DNA of 64,000 nucleotides from Amphichorda felina (taxonomy: Eukaryota; Ascomycota; Sordariomycetes; Hypocreales; Bionectriaceae), in assembly GCA_016490725.1 (NCBI GenBank), contig JAEMHR010000115.1, positions 25,198 through 89,197 of the forward strand, read 5' to 3'. The number at the start of each line of letters is the position of its first letter. Within the stretch, counting starts at the first letter, position 1. The translations under genes and the position numbers were made by a program. Below, piece by piece: positions 22,837 through 35,565 of this stretch. The notes beneath the pieces are model-generated. The model made no database searches and had not been told where the DNA came from. It saw only the letters and a list, made by a program, of their open reading frames with translations.

Positions 22837-24303
22837 ATGGTGCTGGACTCGACCAGGGAGCTCCCCGTGAGGGGTAACACGCAAGACGTAAGCAACAACG
22901 GCTTCAGGCAGTTTGGCCATGGGCTCAAGGCCGACTTCCCTTTTGACCCGGAATGGAGGAACCTCAATCATGGTCAGACTCCTTCTCTTTCATCAAACCA
23001 CCATGCGCTCTCATTTACACTCGACTAACACCCCTTGCCAGGCTCCTTTGGCAGCTTCCCCAACGCCATAAGAGACAAGCGGAGCCACTACCAGGACCTT
23101 TACGAGCTCCAACCCGACCCCTTCATCAAGCGCCGACTACCGGAGCTCCTTGATGAGTCTCGCGCCGCCGTGGCCAAGCTCATCAACGCACCCCTGGAAT
23201 CAGTCGTTTTTGTATCCAACGCTACTGAGGGCATCAACACAGTTTTGCGTAACCTGGTCTGGAACCCTGATGGAAAAGACGTCATCATCAGCTTCAACAC
23301 CATCTATGATGCTTGTGCCCGCGCTGAGGATTTCGTCGTCGACTACTTCGCAGACAAAGTCGCCGTGCGTGAGATTATACTATCCTACCCGCTCGAGGAT
23401 GACGAAATTATCGAGCTATTCCGCAAAGAGGTGAAGAAGATCGAAGCCGAGGGAAAGCGGGCACGCGTTGCCATGTTCGACGTCGTATCCTCGAACCCAG
23501 GCCTCGTCTTCCCGTGGGAGGCCATGGTGGCAGCGTGCCGTGAGTTGGATGTGCTAAGTCTCGTCGACGGCGCCCAGGGCATCGGCATGGTCCCTCTCGA
23601 CATCGAGGCCACAGGCCCCGACTTCTTCGTGTCCAACTGCCACAAATGGCTGCACGTGCCTCGCGGCTGCGCCGTCTTCCACGTCCCCGTACGCAACCAC
23701 CATCTCATCCCGGCAACGCTGGCCACGTCCCGCGGCTACGCACCCAAGACAGGCCGCGGCGGCCGCACGCAGCCGCTCCCCGGCGGCGGGGGCAAGAACC
23801 ACTTCGTGCTGAACTTCGAGTGGGTGGGCACCCGCGACGACACCCCGTACCTGTGCGTCAAGGACGCGATTGCCTGGCGGCGCGACGTGCTGGGCGGCGA
23901 GGAGCGCATCATGGCGTACCTGTGGGACCTGAACAAGCGGGGGATCAAGCGCGTCGCCGAGGCGCTGGGCACCGAGTTCCTCGAGAACAAGGAGGGCACG
24001 CTGACCAACTGCGCCATGGCCAACGTGGCGCTGCCGATCTGGGTGGGCGACGCGGGGAGGCGGCGCGCGCGCGAGGGGGATGCGGTCGTGGCGGACGAGG
24101 AGGTGCCCGCCGTGTTCAGCTGGATCACGGGGCGGCTGATTGACGAGTACAAGACCTTCATGGCGGTGTGGGTGCGGTGGGATCGGTTCTGGGTGCGCAT
24201 CAGCGCGCAGGTGTATCTCGAGATGGAGGACTATGAGTGGGCGGGCCGGGTGCTGAGGGAGCTCAGTGGGAGGGTTGCAAAGGGGGAATATCGCGATGAC
24301 TGA
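22837..24303 (+). CDS. EGT2: PLP-dependent class V aminotransferase-like lyase (Egt2 / isopenicillin N epimerase-like)
   Basis: Two exons (22837-22972, 23042-24303) joined in phase 1, 465 aa. The fold is aminotransferase class V/cysteine desulfurase. LNHGSFGSFP is at the N-terminus, followed by the cofactor-region motif VSNATEGINTVLRNL, the Asp in LVDGAQGIGMVPLDI and the Schiff-base Lys in SNCHKWLHVPRGCAVFHV (about 245). The group includes fungal Egt2, the hercynylcysteine sulfoxide lyase of ergothioneine synthesis, and isopenicillin N epimerase-like proteins; fungi carry several paralogues, so the exact substrate is uncertain. No targeting signal was seen. Its 3' end overlaps the CDS of the convergent gene downstream by 41 bp. 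The symbol is tentative. Confidence 0.72.
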
Positions 24304-25303
24304 GGAGGTTGTAGTGTCTGATGAAGTGTTTCCATATGGAATAGTCATCAGGGTCGGGTAGTCGATGGGCGTCGGCGATCATCCCTAGGCAAGGATCAAG
24401 TTGGCGTTGGATGAGGGCCATCTCGCCCGTCGACGGCATACGCATAAGGAACTCCGCTAGCGAGGGCGAATCATGAAACCCGGCAAGGTCTTCTGCCGTA
24501 GGATCTTTGCTCCTCTCCCCGGTGAAGCCTTTCGGTTCCTGGTCCATGGCCACCCTGGCCAGGCGACGTCTCATGAGATACACGGCGTAGCACGAGTTGT
24601 AATGCCAGCCGCAGTAAGCAGCGCGCTGGTCAATGAGTAAGACGGTGTAGGCCTTATCAAATATGACCTCCTGCTGGCATGCTTTTTCATGGCTATCCAA
24701 GACGTCGATGTACCTGGGATCTACCTCTTTTCCTTTACTGTCGCACCAGAGCCATTCGATATCGAGGGTGCGGTTGGAGAACTGAGGCTGGAGGAACGCA
24801 GGCGCGCCCTTGCGCCGGTCTTTGACAGCCTGCATTGGCTCCTTGCCCTTGAGGGTATTCCGGATGGTGCGTTTGGACAGTGGCAGGTCCTGGGTAAGAG
24901 TGCCCATGCGGACCCTGCGCTTCTTCGCGGGGAGCAACTCGGGGACCATTATGATGTCGTCCTTAACGATGGGGAGCGAGGTGTCCCACTGGTTACTAGG
25001 TCTCAGATCGAAGACTAATTTCCAGAGGCGCTACATGAAAGTGTTAGTATAGCGTATTCAACACTGGGGTAATATTCTCACCTTTCTCATCTTATCTGTC
25101 GTGCTGTGGCTTGTCAACTTTGGGACTGCTGCCATAAAAGCCGTGACAATGTCATCGCAGCACAGGCGCTGCTCTTCAGTAAGGTCATCAGGGCTAGCTA
25201 TCGGCCTGATAAAGCCGTCAACTTTCTTGGTGTGCGGGATGGGGCCCATGCCATTGTTAGTGTGTGGGATGGGCCCCTCGTGGTTGTCTATGCGTACTCT
25301 CAT
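24263..25303 (-). CDS. Hypothetical protein, lineage-restricted
   Basis: Two exons, 25303-25082 and 25030-24263, joined in phase 0 by a 51-bp intron (GTGAGA donor, ACTAAC branch, GTAG acceptor), 329 aa. No known domain is recognised. The N-terminus has a duplicated GPIPHT motif. The middle is basic (PAKKRRVRM, then DRRKGAPAF), followed by a Trp/Tyr/Cys-rich segment (CGWHYNSCYAVYLMRRRLARV). The C-terminus is predicted mostly helical. I chose ATG 25303 because the 26 codons above it read like untranslated leader. The tail overlaps the 3' end of the Egt2-like CDS. It may be a fungus-specific orphan. Confidence 0.6.
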
Positions 25304-25714
25304 AGTGGCAATGTTTGATGCTGTTGATGTGTGTTGTTGATAAGTCTTGATGGGTGATGGATAGATGGTGATGAGTTGCAAGATAAATGATGGGGGATGG
25401 GTGTTTGGACTTTTTTGTTTATTTTATGTACTATCTATGAGTAATAGTTGGCGGTGGCGTCAGTGTGCTATGTGGATTAATAGTTGCTATGAGCATGGAA
25501 CACGTGGAAGACGTAGAATTTAATATTCGAGCTTAGATCTAGAGTTTATTCTTCTCATGAGAGGTAGTTATTTCAGGAGGCAGACGAATGTCGGGTTTGT
25601 CCGTAGATCAGGTCAAGGGTGACTGGTGCAGCAAGGAAGGTCCTCTGAACACGTACTTATATGAAGCTGGTATATCAAAATATGTCCTGGCATAGGCACC
25701 TATATATACTTCCC
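25304..25714. other. Intergenic region, hypothetical gene promoter and GH3 3' flank
   Basis: Moderately AT-rich, with no recognised gene. Confidence 0.6.
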
Positions 25715-27996
25715 TTAAGAGACTTCAAGAGCTCCTTCGAGGCGAATGTCACGGCTGCTAGCCCCAACAGAAACGCCAAAGCTGCCACTAGGCACACTCC
25801 ACTTCTGGCCATCGGCATCCCACACAGACAGATCCCTCTTACGAAGAATAAATGTTGCAGTGCCCGACTCCCCAGCATCAAGAGGCAGCTTGGCAAACCC
25901 ACGGAGTTGTTTGGGTGGCTGGCCGGTGGCAGACTCAGGGTACGTGAGGTACAACTGGGCGACCTCGGCGCCAGCGACATCACCGCTGTTAGTGATGGCT
26001 GCCGTGACAGTAGCTATCTCGTCGTAGAAGTCGGCAGGGCCACCGGGAGCAATCTCGCCATCGATAGGGCCGGATGCCGCTGATGAGTCGACGGCCAGGT
26101 CGGCGTAGGTGAAGTTGGTATATGCTACATGTATCGGCGTTAGCACTTCCATGTACATCGTTTCAGTCATGCGCATCATAGCAACTTACACAAGCCAAAG
26201 CCAAATTCAAACTCTGGATCGATGCCGGCACTGTCAAAGTGGCGGTAGTCAATATTGACCCCCTCCTCATAGTCGTCGTCGCCCGGGACAACCGTCGAAC
26301 CATAATCGTCGGCACTCTTGGCGATGGTGTAGACGAGCTTTCCGTTGGGGTTGGTGTCGCCCCAGAGGACGTCCACTAGTGCATTACCGCTCTCCTGCGA
26401 AGGGAGGCCGGCCCAGACAACGGCCTTGACCGAGGGTAGGGCTAGAATATCGGACATGATGATAGGACCGACGCTGTGGACGACGACAATGACGTTGTCG
26501 TTGGCCTCCGCGACGGCCTGGACAAGCTCGTTGCCGCCGTGCCAGGCATCCAGGTTGTTGCGGTCGCCAGCATTATCGTCGACAGTGAGGTATCCCTCAC
26601 CTGAGTCAGACGTGATGAAGACCAGAGCCACATCCTTGCCGCTCGCAGCAGAGGCACCCTCGGTTGGGTCATCAGACTCGCTGAGAGTGACCCGTCCCGG
26701 CGCCTTCTCGTTGATGGCGTCGTGGGGGGTGATGAAGTAGGGGTAATCGACGGCGCCAGAACCCCAGCCCATGCCTAGAGCACCGTCGTTGCAGGCCTTG
26801 TCTGTGCAGGCGTTGTTGGCGTGATCACCGGCCACGGCACCAGACCCAATAACAGCAATGCTGGATGCGTTGCTAGCAAGCGGGAGGATGCCGTCCTGGT
26901 TTCTAAGGAGGACAATTCCATCCCTAGCACAGGCGCGGACGTTCTCAGCGTGGGTGCCCTGGACGTCACGATCGAAGTCTACAGACGGGTAGTCGCCGTC
27001 CTGCTCCACCTTGTACCACGCGGCCAGGATGCGCTTCACCATATCGTCGACGCGCTCTTCAGGGACCTCGCCGCTACCGACGGCCTCAACGAGCAGATCA
27101 CCCCAGTAGACGTTGTCGCCATTGTAGTCGCTGCCGGGCATGGACATGTCGAGGCCCGCCAGTGCGGATTCTACAGTCGTGTGGTGAGCAGACCAGTCCG
27201 TCATGACGTACCCGGGGAAGCCCATCTCCTCCTTGAGGAACTTGTTCATGACTTGGTCGTTCTCGCAGGCCCAGGTGCCGTCAAGCTTGTTGTAGCTGCA
27301 CATGACGGAGGCGACGCCTGAGCGCACAGCATCGTAGTACGGCCAGAGGTACAGCTCGTGCATGGTCTTCTCGTCGACGTTGCTGGACATGGTGTCCCGG
27401 TTGAGCTCCTGCTCGTTGGCGACGTAGTGCTTGAGGCAGGCCTGGATGCCCACAGCCTGCATGGCTTGGACCGTCTCACCGACTGCTACGCCTGTGAGGT
27501 ACGGATCCGGGCCCCAGCCCTCCCAGTTGCGGCCGCCCTCAGGGATCTTTCCCAGAGCTCCAGCCACGGGGCCGAGCTGGACATGGACACCGAGGGCGCG
27601 GGCCTCCTCGGCATGGAATTGGCCTCGCTGGCGGATGAGATCCAGGTCCCACGTCGAGGCGGCCTGGATAGCGGGCGTAAAGGCGGTGATGGAAGAGGCA
27701 TATCGGACACCCAGAGGACCGTCCTGCAGACACAGCGAGGGGTACCCAATGGATTCGACGGGGGACGTATTGCCCACGCAGGCACCGCCGTTGTTCCAGC
27801 CGATGCCAGTCACGACGCCGACCTTCTCCGAGAGGAAGAGTCCACTCAGGGCAGCCTCAGCTTTGGTGTAGGCCTCATCCCAAGTTAATTGGGCTTTCTC
27901 CAGTCAGCATTGTTGAATGGGCACGTCATGTTGGTACTCACCAGAGACCAGCGGCAATGCCGCATAGCTCAGAGCGGCAATGAATTGGCAACGCAT
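25715..27996 (-). CDS. Secreted GH3 beta-glucosidase
   Basis: Three exons (27996-27942, 27893-26190, 26124-25715), 722 aa in frame. Exon 1 encodes a signal peptide (MRCQFIAALSYAALPLVS). The GH3 N-terminal barrel carries LQDGPLGVRY, the KHYVANEQE motif and the nucleophile Asp in VMTDWSAHHT (about 250). The alpha/beta sandwich has the acid/base Glu in SDSGEGYLTVDDNAGDR (about 447). A fibronectin-III-like domain begins FGFGLSYTNFTY. This layout matches secreted fungal cellobiases of the Trichoderma Cel3A/Bgl1 type. It should release glucose from cellobiose and other beta-glucosides in cellulose degradation. The first intron uses an AAAG acceptor, which is needed to keep the frame. Confidence 0.95.
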
Positions 27997-29629
27997 GTTC
28001 AGACAGGTAGCTCACACAGCAAAACAAGCCTGGGCAGACGCAAACCCAAGAGAGAAGATGCACTCTGGGATGAGGAGAAGGACTTAAACATGGATTGCTA
28101 GATAGACTGAGACAGATCCTCTTTAACACGCGTCAGGCATGCCGTTTCGCGACTCTCGGGAGGTCTCCCCCGGAAGATGCCCGCCGAGTCGAGCATAGCT
28201 CCGGCATCTGGTGTCACCGCGAGATCACCATGCTCCATTGCCACCAGTGGAAACCGTCCAAGGAGTTCAAATAGATTGCGTGAGGGACTGGCCGAGCGGG
28301 GCCGTCGTGTGCCCGGCATGCGGCCGGTAGTGGCCCTGTGTCTGCATGATCGGGCCGCCATCCAGACCCCATAATCAAGGGCCCCATCTGGCCCATCTGG
28401 CCCATCTGGAGACTGGCCCCTCTGAGTCTGACGAGTGATACTTCTGGAGAGATCTGTCGATGATGCGGAGGTGGAGCTTGGCAGTTTAAGCTTGAGCCCC
28501 CGACTTGCCCACAATGTCTCGGAGGAACCACCGTCGGATTGCCTTGTTGGGCGCGCCCAAAGCCGGCAGCTGGGCTGGGGCTGTGAGTGTGTTACATGTC
28601 ATTGGTGCTGGCATGTCGGCTTTTCGATGCAACATGTTCTCTTTTGCCGGATTTAGGCAGTTTTCAGATGCATGCCTTCGGCGGCGATCTCTGGGGAGAA
28701 TGACGATGCCCTGTGCTGGTGAAAAATCGAGAAGCCAGAGGAGGAAGTATGAAACGCCGCCTGGCTCCGAGCCAAAACCAACGACCCATTGCCCAACAGG
28801 GTACGCGCCTCAAGAGGCCATAGTCATCATTCGACAGGGTAAACTTTTGCCAGAGGATGATGACCATGACTGTCCAAAGCCTGCCAGCAGATGGCTGAGC
28901 TCATGTCGATGCCACCTTCCCCAACTTCCTCAACGGCGGCGTGTTGCGTTGGACTGTCACGGATAACAGCCGAGCGCAGTGCGCAGGTGTACCAGCTGTT
29001 AGCGGCCCCATCCAGGCGCCGATTTCGGCACCACTTCCGTCAACCTTATCGACGAAGCAAGATCATAATCACAAATCGCTGCATATCGCTAGCAAGTTCT
29101 AATGCCATTGCATTTTTAGCCCCAGGGCCGGAAAGCCCAGTCACTCACTCTTTTTTTTTCTCTCACGGAGATGTCACTTATGTAGGCAATAGTTAATGTT
29201 ACATTGGTGCTAGATTCGCCCGAGTCCCGTAGTCGCGATGTTTTTTGTGTGTGCGAAGTCATTCAATTTGGAGGCGTCAAGCCTGCCGATAGTCGAGTTG
29301 GTCTCCGATACCGCCCCTCATTCAATTACGTATCAGACGACAGACTCGACGAGGACCTCAATTGGCGCCCGTTCCTGGCGATCAATCGGTATGAAGTCCG
29401 TCTCTGCAACGACATCGTGCCATTTCAATTCCAGCGCACACCTGATGGCCGACTCCATTGCCCTCATTGCTGGGGCGGCGACTTAAGTGGTCGTGTTGAC
29501 TCGCGCCTAGCCCAACCTCGGCGCTATCATCTCGTTATCGGCCCCGACTCCACGTCAAACCCTCTCCCGCCGTGCCTCACCACATATTCCATCAAAAACG
29601 GCTCCTACGAACCTCGCCAGGAATCACCA
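27997..29629. other. Intergenic region, GH3 promoter and TF promoter
   Basis: Divergent region of 1.6 kb with a 9-bp tandem repeat at 28383-28409. A plus-strand frame at 28505-28966 has no domain and was not accepted. The frame open from 29204 into the regulator's ATG is treated as leader. Confidence 0.6.
28383..28409 (+). repeat. Short 9-bp tandem repeat
   Basis: Three exact copies of CCCATCTGG in the GH3 promoter region. Confidence 0.9.
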
Positions 29630-32229
29630 ATGGCCCCGGCATCAGGAACGCCGTTCACACGGTCGGCCAATGCGTAAGTCTCTCTCACCATCGGGCTCGC
29701 GCCGAGAAAGTCCCTCACCATCCATTGACTGGTTGATTGGCGCTAACAAATTCATCTCCTAGGTGCGACACGTGCCGCCAGAGGAAGGTCAAATGCTCTG
29801 GCCAGCGCCCCTGCCAGGCCTGCATCCGCCGGGGCCTCACTTGCGAGTTCGGCTTCGTGGGGAGACGGGGCTACTCCGAGGCGTAGGCATCATCCTGACT
29901 CGTGCCATTTGAGGACTCTCTGGCTGATGACTTGTTCGCAGATATGTCCAGCGACTTCTTGAGACAATCCAATCCCAGGATGAGAAGCTCAAGGGTCCGC
30001 CAACCCGCGATACGTCAAGAGATGGCTCGCGAGAAGTTTCCTCGTCCCGCCAGACCTCCCCTGAGGAGGACACCGAGGTCGCTGATGCGCCCAGCGGCTC
30101 GGATCCCCAAGAATGTCCTAGCCCAGGTTCGTACAGCCGCCCAGAAACGACCGGTATGAGAGCATCGCCTGATTTACCTGTGGAACCAGAGATGGCATCG
30201 GGCCCGGCCTTTGAATCTCGAGTGAGATCCATAATTCGTGAGCACGCGGGCACCCAGCCTCTCGAGCCTTCGCCCACCAGCAGCACAACCCTTCTCGAGC
30301 CGTTTGAGGGGACTTCGGGGAACCAGTGGGTCGGTGGCCGCAAGTCGGCTGGGTCGACCTCATCGCCTCCCTTACCCTCCAAAGACGAGTCCTTCCGGCT
30401 GTTCGACGTCTTCACCTCATGGATGGGAGCCAACCAGCACTTCCTCGACCAACGGTCCTTCTTTGACTCGATGGATATGCTCTACCAGGACGAGGCAACT
30501 CGCATTTCCCGCATGCAGACCATCTGGTTCAGCCAGTATCTCCTCGTCATGGCCATGGGCAAGCTCATAGGCTGCGGCAGCGGGGGGCTCAGCGGATCCG
30601 CGGGTGTCGAATACTTCAACGAGGCGATGGACCGACTTCCGGCGTCACATGAGATGGGCTCGCACGGGATAATATCCGTCGAGATCCTGTGTCTGGCAAG
30701 TCTGTATCTCCAATGGTGCGATCGGAAGAACGATGCATATCTCTATGTAAGTGTAGCCTTGCCGAAGATGCATAGAGATGAAAATGCTAATCATGAGGGC
30801 TAGATTGGTTCCGCCGTGAGGCTAGCTTTGGCTCTTGGCTGCGGCCTGCCGTTCCGTGACCAGCAGGGGCTATCCTCGGAGAGGTGGCATCGCACCAGAG
30901 TCTGGTGGACGGCTTATATCCTTGATCGGTATGTGTTCACTATGAATTAGGGAGACCCACCCTCTCTGACTTGCTGTAGGCGCGCATCGGCAGCTCTTGG
31001 CCTCCCGATGGGGGCAGATGAACGGCAGATTCGCACCGACCTGCCCAAATCCGCTCCTGGATTCGACGACCCGAAGCCTTTGATCATCAATGTCCAAATA
31101 GCGCGGGAGATAGGGGACATCATGGGCTGTAAGGCGATGCGAACATGCTCCTTTTGCTGCACTTAACGCTGACATGACCTAGCCTTCTATGGGACCAACA
31201 GTGTGACCCAGGGAAACTTGGTGAAGCGACTGGAGAAGACACTCCAAAACCTATACGAGTTACAACGATCCATTCCAAGTCAATATGCAATTGACTTTGA
31301 TAAGCCGCGGATTACGGTCACTAGAACGGGGGCCTCCCTCTACCTCCTTTTGTTTCAGGTGATTCCTGTCTACCATTGCTGCATCTGTAGGATGTGCTGA
31401 CCATGTAACCCCAGGCAATCATCCTCTGCGTCAGGCCCATGATCCTCCAGCGAGTCAAAGACCGCATCAACTCCACACGGGAAAGCAAACCGCGGCCTGC
31501 CAAGTCCCCCGCCATGACCCGTCTGTGCCACGCCTGCCGCGACGCAGCCATCAAGAGCATCCGCGTGCTCTCGGCTCTTCGGCATGCGCAGGACCAAAAC
31601 AAAGGTAGGTCTCCCAGCGCAGTCAATACACTGGGATTTTTTCTAATGCTCCATCAGCTCTCTTTGGATGCTTCGACCTCGATGCCACTTTCTCAGCCGC
31701 CTTCATCTTGGTTATGAAGGGGTTCCTCGACAGCAGCGACCCTCAGAAACCGCCCGAGGGACTCAGCCAAGCGGCGGACGTGCTGCAATATCTATCGAAA
31801 GCAGGCAACAAGGGAGCGGACAAGCGACTGGAGGAGCTCAGGCAGTTCTGCTACCACGTGTGGTCTCCAGACAACATGTCAGAAGATTGGGGCTGGCTCC
31901 GGGGATCCAACACCCCCCGACCGGTCGCCACAACGACACCGACAGGTACCGGGACGGGCCCTGCCACCATCGCCGGCAGCGATGTGGGAAGCACCCAGGT
32001 CTCAGGGACGCCGAAGACACCCGGCTCTCAGACAACGGGGATGCCGGCGTGGGCGAGCTGGCAGGACAACCCCGGTGGGTGGATGGACGTGGAGAATTTC
32101 CAGATGGACCTGAACATGGAGATGGGCGACATCTACTCGTGCTACAACGACCCGAACCTGCCGCTGACGGGTATCGACGAGGTGGATTGGCAGGAGGTGG
32201 GCAAGATGTTTTCTTTCAACGATCCGTAA
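29630..32229 (+). CDS. Zn2Cys6 transcription factor with fungal_trans-type domain
   Basis: Eight exons (29630-29673, 29763-29882, 29942-30746, 30804-30928, 30980-31128, 31183-31358, 31415-31604, 31658-32229), 726 aa; all junctions keep frame. The binuclear zinc cluster CDTCRQRKVKCSGQRPCQAC lies at residues about 16-35 and is followed by CEFGFVGRRGYSEAYVQRLLETIQSQD, whose last part is a coiled-coil dimerisation helix. The middle region (SLYLQWCDRKNDAYLY, then GSAVRLALALGCGLP, WWTAYILDR) fits the fungal-specific regulatory domain. It probably binds CGG half-sites in promoters as a dimer. It sits at the left edge of the putative catabolic cluster and is a candidate local regulator. The target is unknown. 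Confidence 0.88.
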
Positions 32230-32416
32230 GGATTCGATATACGGTCTGCACTGGCATGTCTTCAGCGCTCTTAATGGTATTAATGTATGACGAGTATGAC
32301 GGCCGTTGCTACCAGCACGGTAGACGAAGCAACAAGACACGGTCCAAAATCTCACCTTGCCTATTTACCCGAGTTGAGCGATGCTTAGAACCCGCAGGCG
32401 AAATCCATCAATGCAT

Positions 32417-33700
32417 CTAACGACCCCCGGCCCTTTGTTTCCTCCAGGCTCCGCCCTTCCACTGCAACAGCATGGTGGGCAGCATTGAGACGCCGACAAT
32501 GAGCGCAGTCACGACGGCCGCGCTGTTAAGCAGCCCTATATCCTGGATCATGATGGGGAACCTATTCGTTGTCAGCGCCATCCACTCCATCCCTCACAGT
32601 TGGACTTACCAAAAGGGACCGATGAACCCCCAACCCTGTCGAATCACAGCGATAAACACGCCAATCGCCGCCGCATCGTCGGGATGGCAATCAACAGCAT
32701 ACGTGATCATGACAGTCGTGACAAGCTGATTCCCCGCAGCGGCAATAGCAGCGCCCACAATCGGCGTAATGTCCCACTCATCAGACGCGCGGTCAATCTG
32801 GACCAGGAAGACGACAAGCCCACAGATCGCGAGCAAGTAACCGCCATAGCTAAGCCACAGACGATACTCGGGCCTCGGCGCCAGGCCCTTCTTCTCGCGC
32901 TGCCACATCCACTTGTCGGACGCGATCCCGCCAAACTGCTCGCCGATGACCGTCCCGACTATGACGCCGAGGTACTGCAGCCCGACCTGCTGGGTGTCGA
33001 GGCCGAACTTGGCGGGGAAGATCTGGGGGATCTCGAAGGTGGTCATGATGCTCCCGAAGAGGAAGATCATGGCGTAGGCGGTGGCGGCGATGACGACGTT
33101 GGGGTTGGTGATGTACGACAGCGGGTGGACAAAGTCGTGCAGCGTCAGGGGCGTGGGGTCGATGCGGCCAAAGGTGAAGTACTGGCGGCGGAACGAGCTG
33201 GATGGAGACCTGTCGATGTTGGAGGAGGGCATGTATCGCGTTTCGGGGCCGAAGAAGAGGTGCAGGGTGAACTGGACCCCGTTGGTCTGCTCTAGTCAGT
33301 ATCTGTCACGAGTTATAACGGCATGTGTATCTACGAGCGACGAGAGGTAGCTGGTGCGCTGGACGCTGACGTCGAGGTCCTTGGAGATATCGACAAAGGC
33401 GCACTGGATGGACGCGGCGGTGAAGGTGGCCATCATGCCGTGGAAGGCGACGAGGGCGAGGTTAACCGTTTTCTTCCATGTTGGCCAGTTGAGGGGGTCT
33501 GCGTCGTCCATGTGAGGCATGGGGTCCAGCTCAATGGTCCCATGGCGTCGGATGAGATAGTCTTGGTGGCCCTGGGAGAGGGAGGACGACTCTCCGTTTC
33601 CCTGATCCTCCAAGTTAGCTGTCTCGTCTTGATGTGAGCTATCAGGGAGTCCTGCGGCTTTCTCTGCTTGGGAACCCTCGTCTATCCCGTTGCTGGACAT
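32417..33700 (-). CDS. Internally deleted MFS transporter
   Basis: Three exons (33700-33335, 33289-32610, 32561-32417) give an in-frame 396-aa protein. The N-terminus (HGTIELDPMPHMDDADPLNW, then a first membrane segment) and TM7-TM12 (LHDFVHPLSYITNPNVVIAA onwards) match fungal 12-TM drug/solute MFS proteins. However, exon 1 ends just after TM1 (QRTSYLSSL) and exon 2 starts at the loop that normally follows TM6 (QTNGVQFTLHLFFGPETRY). About 120 residues covering TM2-TM6 are absent, and only a 45-bp intron separates the exons, so nothing is hidden there. Such a protein would have TM7-TM12 in altered topology and is unlikely to transport. It is possibly a pseudogene that kept its frame. Confidence 0.75.
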
Positions 33701-34219
33701 GTCGGTCAGTTTCACTCTCGCCGAGAGGGGATACCCGGAATGAAAAGAACGGGACAGCAACCTTAGGCAGAGGAAGCTCTAGGGCTCATCATTTATCCAT
33801 ACTACAATACTACCGACATGAACATTGATCGACCCAAGTCAGACAGTCCCACCGGCAATGGTATCCCAATGGAGGCCTCGGCCCGTCCCAGCATCCATCG
33901 CCTCCACCCAACTGTCTAGAATCGCCCTCGGCACTTCATCCTCTGCTACCAGTTGCTCCAATCGGGCGGGGGAGGTCCGCATACTGAGGTTGCACCTGCA
34001 GAAGCACTAACCTTAACCCTAATCACGTACCAATAGTGTGGGAAAACTGTCGAATAGATATCCTTGTTTCCCCGCAAGATGTTGGCCACCCCGGCATAAT
34101 ACCATGTTGCTCAACCCCACGTTCAAGGCCCCAGGATGATGAAGAGACCATAATCTCCTCACTTTGTACCATGTATTACACCAGTTTCTGGTTCCAAGTT
34201 GACACATGATGTATAAAAG
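33701..34219. other. Intergenic region, MFS upstream
   Basis: Upstream region of the truncated MFS gene and 3' flank of the DUF3500 gene. No other gene is seen. Confidence 0.6.
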
Positions 34220-35565
34220 TCAGCCCTCCCGCTCAAACTCCTGTCGCACGCCTGGGATAAGCGGCCGCAGTGCCATGCCATAATCGCCAGCATTCGGTGT
34301 GCGCAGAAGCGTGTGGATATGGAACTTGGCTGGCTCCTTGTTGGTCAGGAAAACACCGGAATGGTGATCGAACTCGACGATAATGACGGGACTTTGGATG
34401 CGATAGTAAAAGGGGTCTTCATCCCCGTAGCCCCCGATCCAGCAAAAGTAGGTCTCGTAGTACCATTCCTTGATCTTGGTTAGACACAGCTCCCTGGCCC
34501 TCTGTGGCAGATATAAAAGATACTCCCTGAGGATCTCGGTTACAATGCTCTGCTGCTTAGGCGAGAATTCAGAAACAAGCACTCCCTCATAGGGAACAAC
34601 CCTGTTGTCGCGGTACGCTCCGCAGAGATGTCTCTGGTCGTCGTGGTTCCAGCGGCCCCACGGCATGGCGGGATCCTTCATCTTTTCGTACACGCGTACA
34701 CGGGTCTGCACATCTGTAGGGAGGCTCTGCATGAGCTGCAAACCCAACGTCTCTTCCCTCTGTAGGATTTGAAGGCCGGCGTTGGGCCCTTGGTCGACAA
34801 TATTTGGTTCTGCGCCTGTGAACCAAGGCGAGAGGACAATCTGCCTCTTGTAGAAGAAGACGTTGAGGCACAGATGGTGCCCGTAGAAGGTGAAGCCCCA
34901 GGGATCCGTGGATGAAGGCTCTCGGCCGAAAATGGCAAAGTTGTAGGAGAACTCGTTCATGATGGCGGGGGATTCCACAAGTTCGCCAAGGAAGCCATTG
35001 ATGCGCATCGCTCCGACGGCCTTTTTGTATCCCTCTGGAGAGAGCGTCGCTCGCAGCACAGCCATGACAGCTTCTCTAAGCTCTCCTGTCACCTCGTCTA
35101 AGCGGACGCCCTTGTCACGGAGGAGGAACTCCGGGTTGGACCAAGTGCGCCATTCGGGCGAGTCGATATGGAATTGGACTCGCTCTCTTTGGCTGATGTC
35201 CATCTTGGACAAGGCCACTTTTGTGGCAGCAACAACTGTGTTGATCTCGATATCCTGGTCCTCGAGCTGGAAAAGATCCGTCCTGACACGGCCTGGAAGC
35301 TGAGCGTTAATCCTAACTCATGGATCATGGCATGTCGACACAACGCACCGTCGTTGGTGACGCCCTTGAAGGGCTCTGCTAGTAGTTTCTGCCATTGAAG
35401 ATACAGTGCATGGAGCCAAGGTGGTTGCCCCTTCTCCTTGAATTCTGTCGCGTATTCCCGTGGGTCCTGTTTCTTCATGATCTGAAACCGTGGGATACTG
35501 AGATCAGGGAGATGGGCCCGGAAGGGGCTGGCCCTCGCGGCATCTGTTACTGTTGGTGGTGACAT
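34220..35565 (-). CDS. DUF3500-family protein
   Basis: Two exons (35565-35349, 35292-34220) joined in phase 1 across a 56-bp intron (TTAAC branch, TTCCAG acceptor), 429 aa. The central block PWGFTFYGHHLCLNVFFYKR, followed by SPWFTGAEPN, is typical of DUF3500, a family of unknown biochemical function in bacteria and fungi. Near the C-terminus, SPVIIVEFDHHSGVFL and KFHIHTLLRTPNAGDYG are also family-like and rich in histidines, suggesting a metal- or ligand-binding core. No signal peptide or membrane span is seen. It is divergently paired with the FAH-family gene (524 bp apart), so joint regulation within the cluster is plausible. Confidence 0.8.

Noticed and set aside
29204..29629. N-terminal extension of the first Zn2Cys6 factor
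   Set aside because: The frame is open but the composition is not coding-like and such factors normally begin close to the zinc cluster; ATG 29630 preferred.
33290..33334. Missing TM2-TM6 of the MFS hidden in an unrecognised exon
   Set aside because: Only 45 bp lie between the two exons, so no exon can be hidden there.
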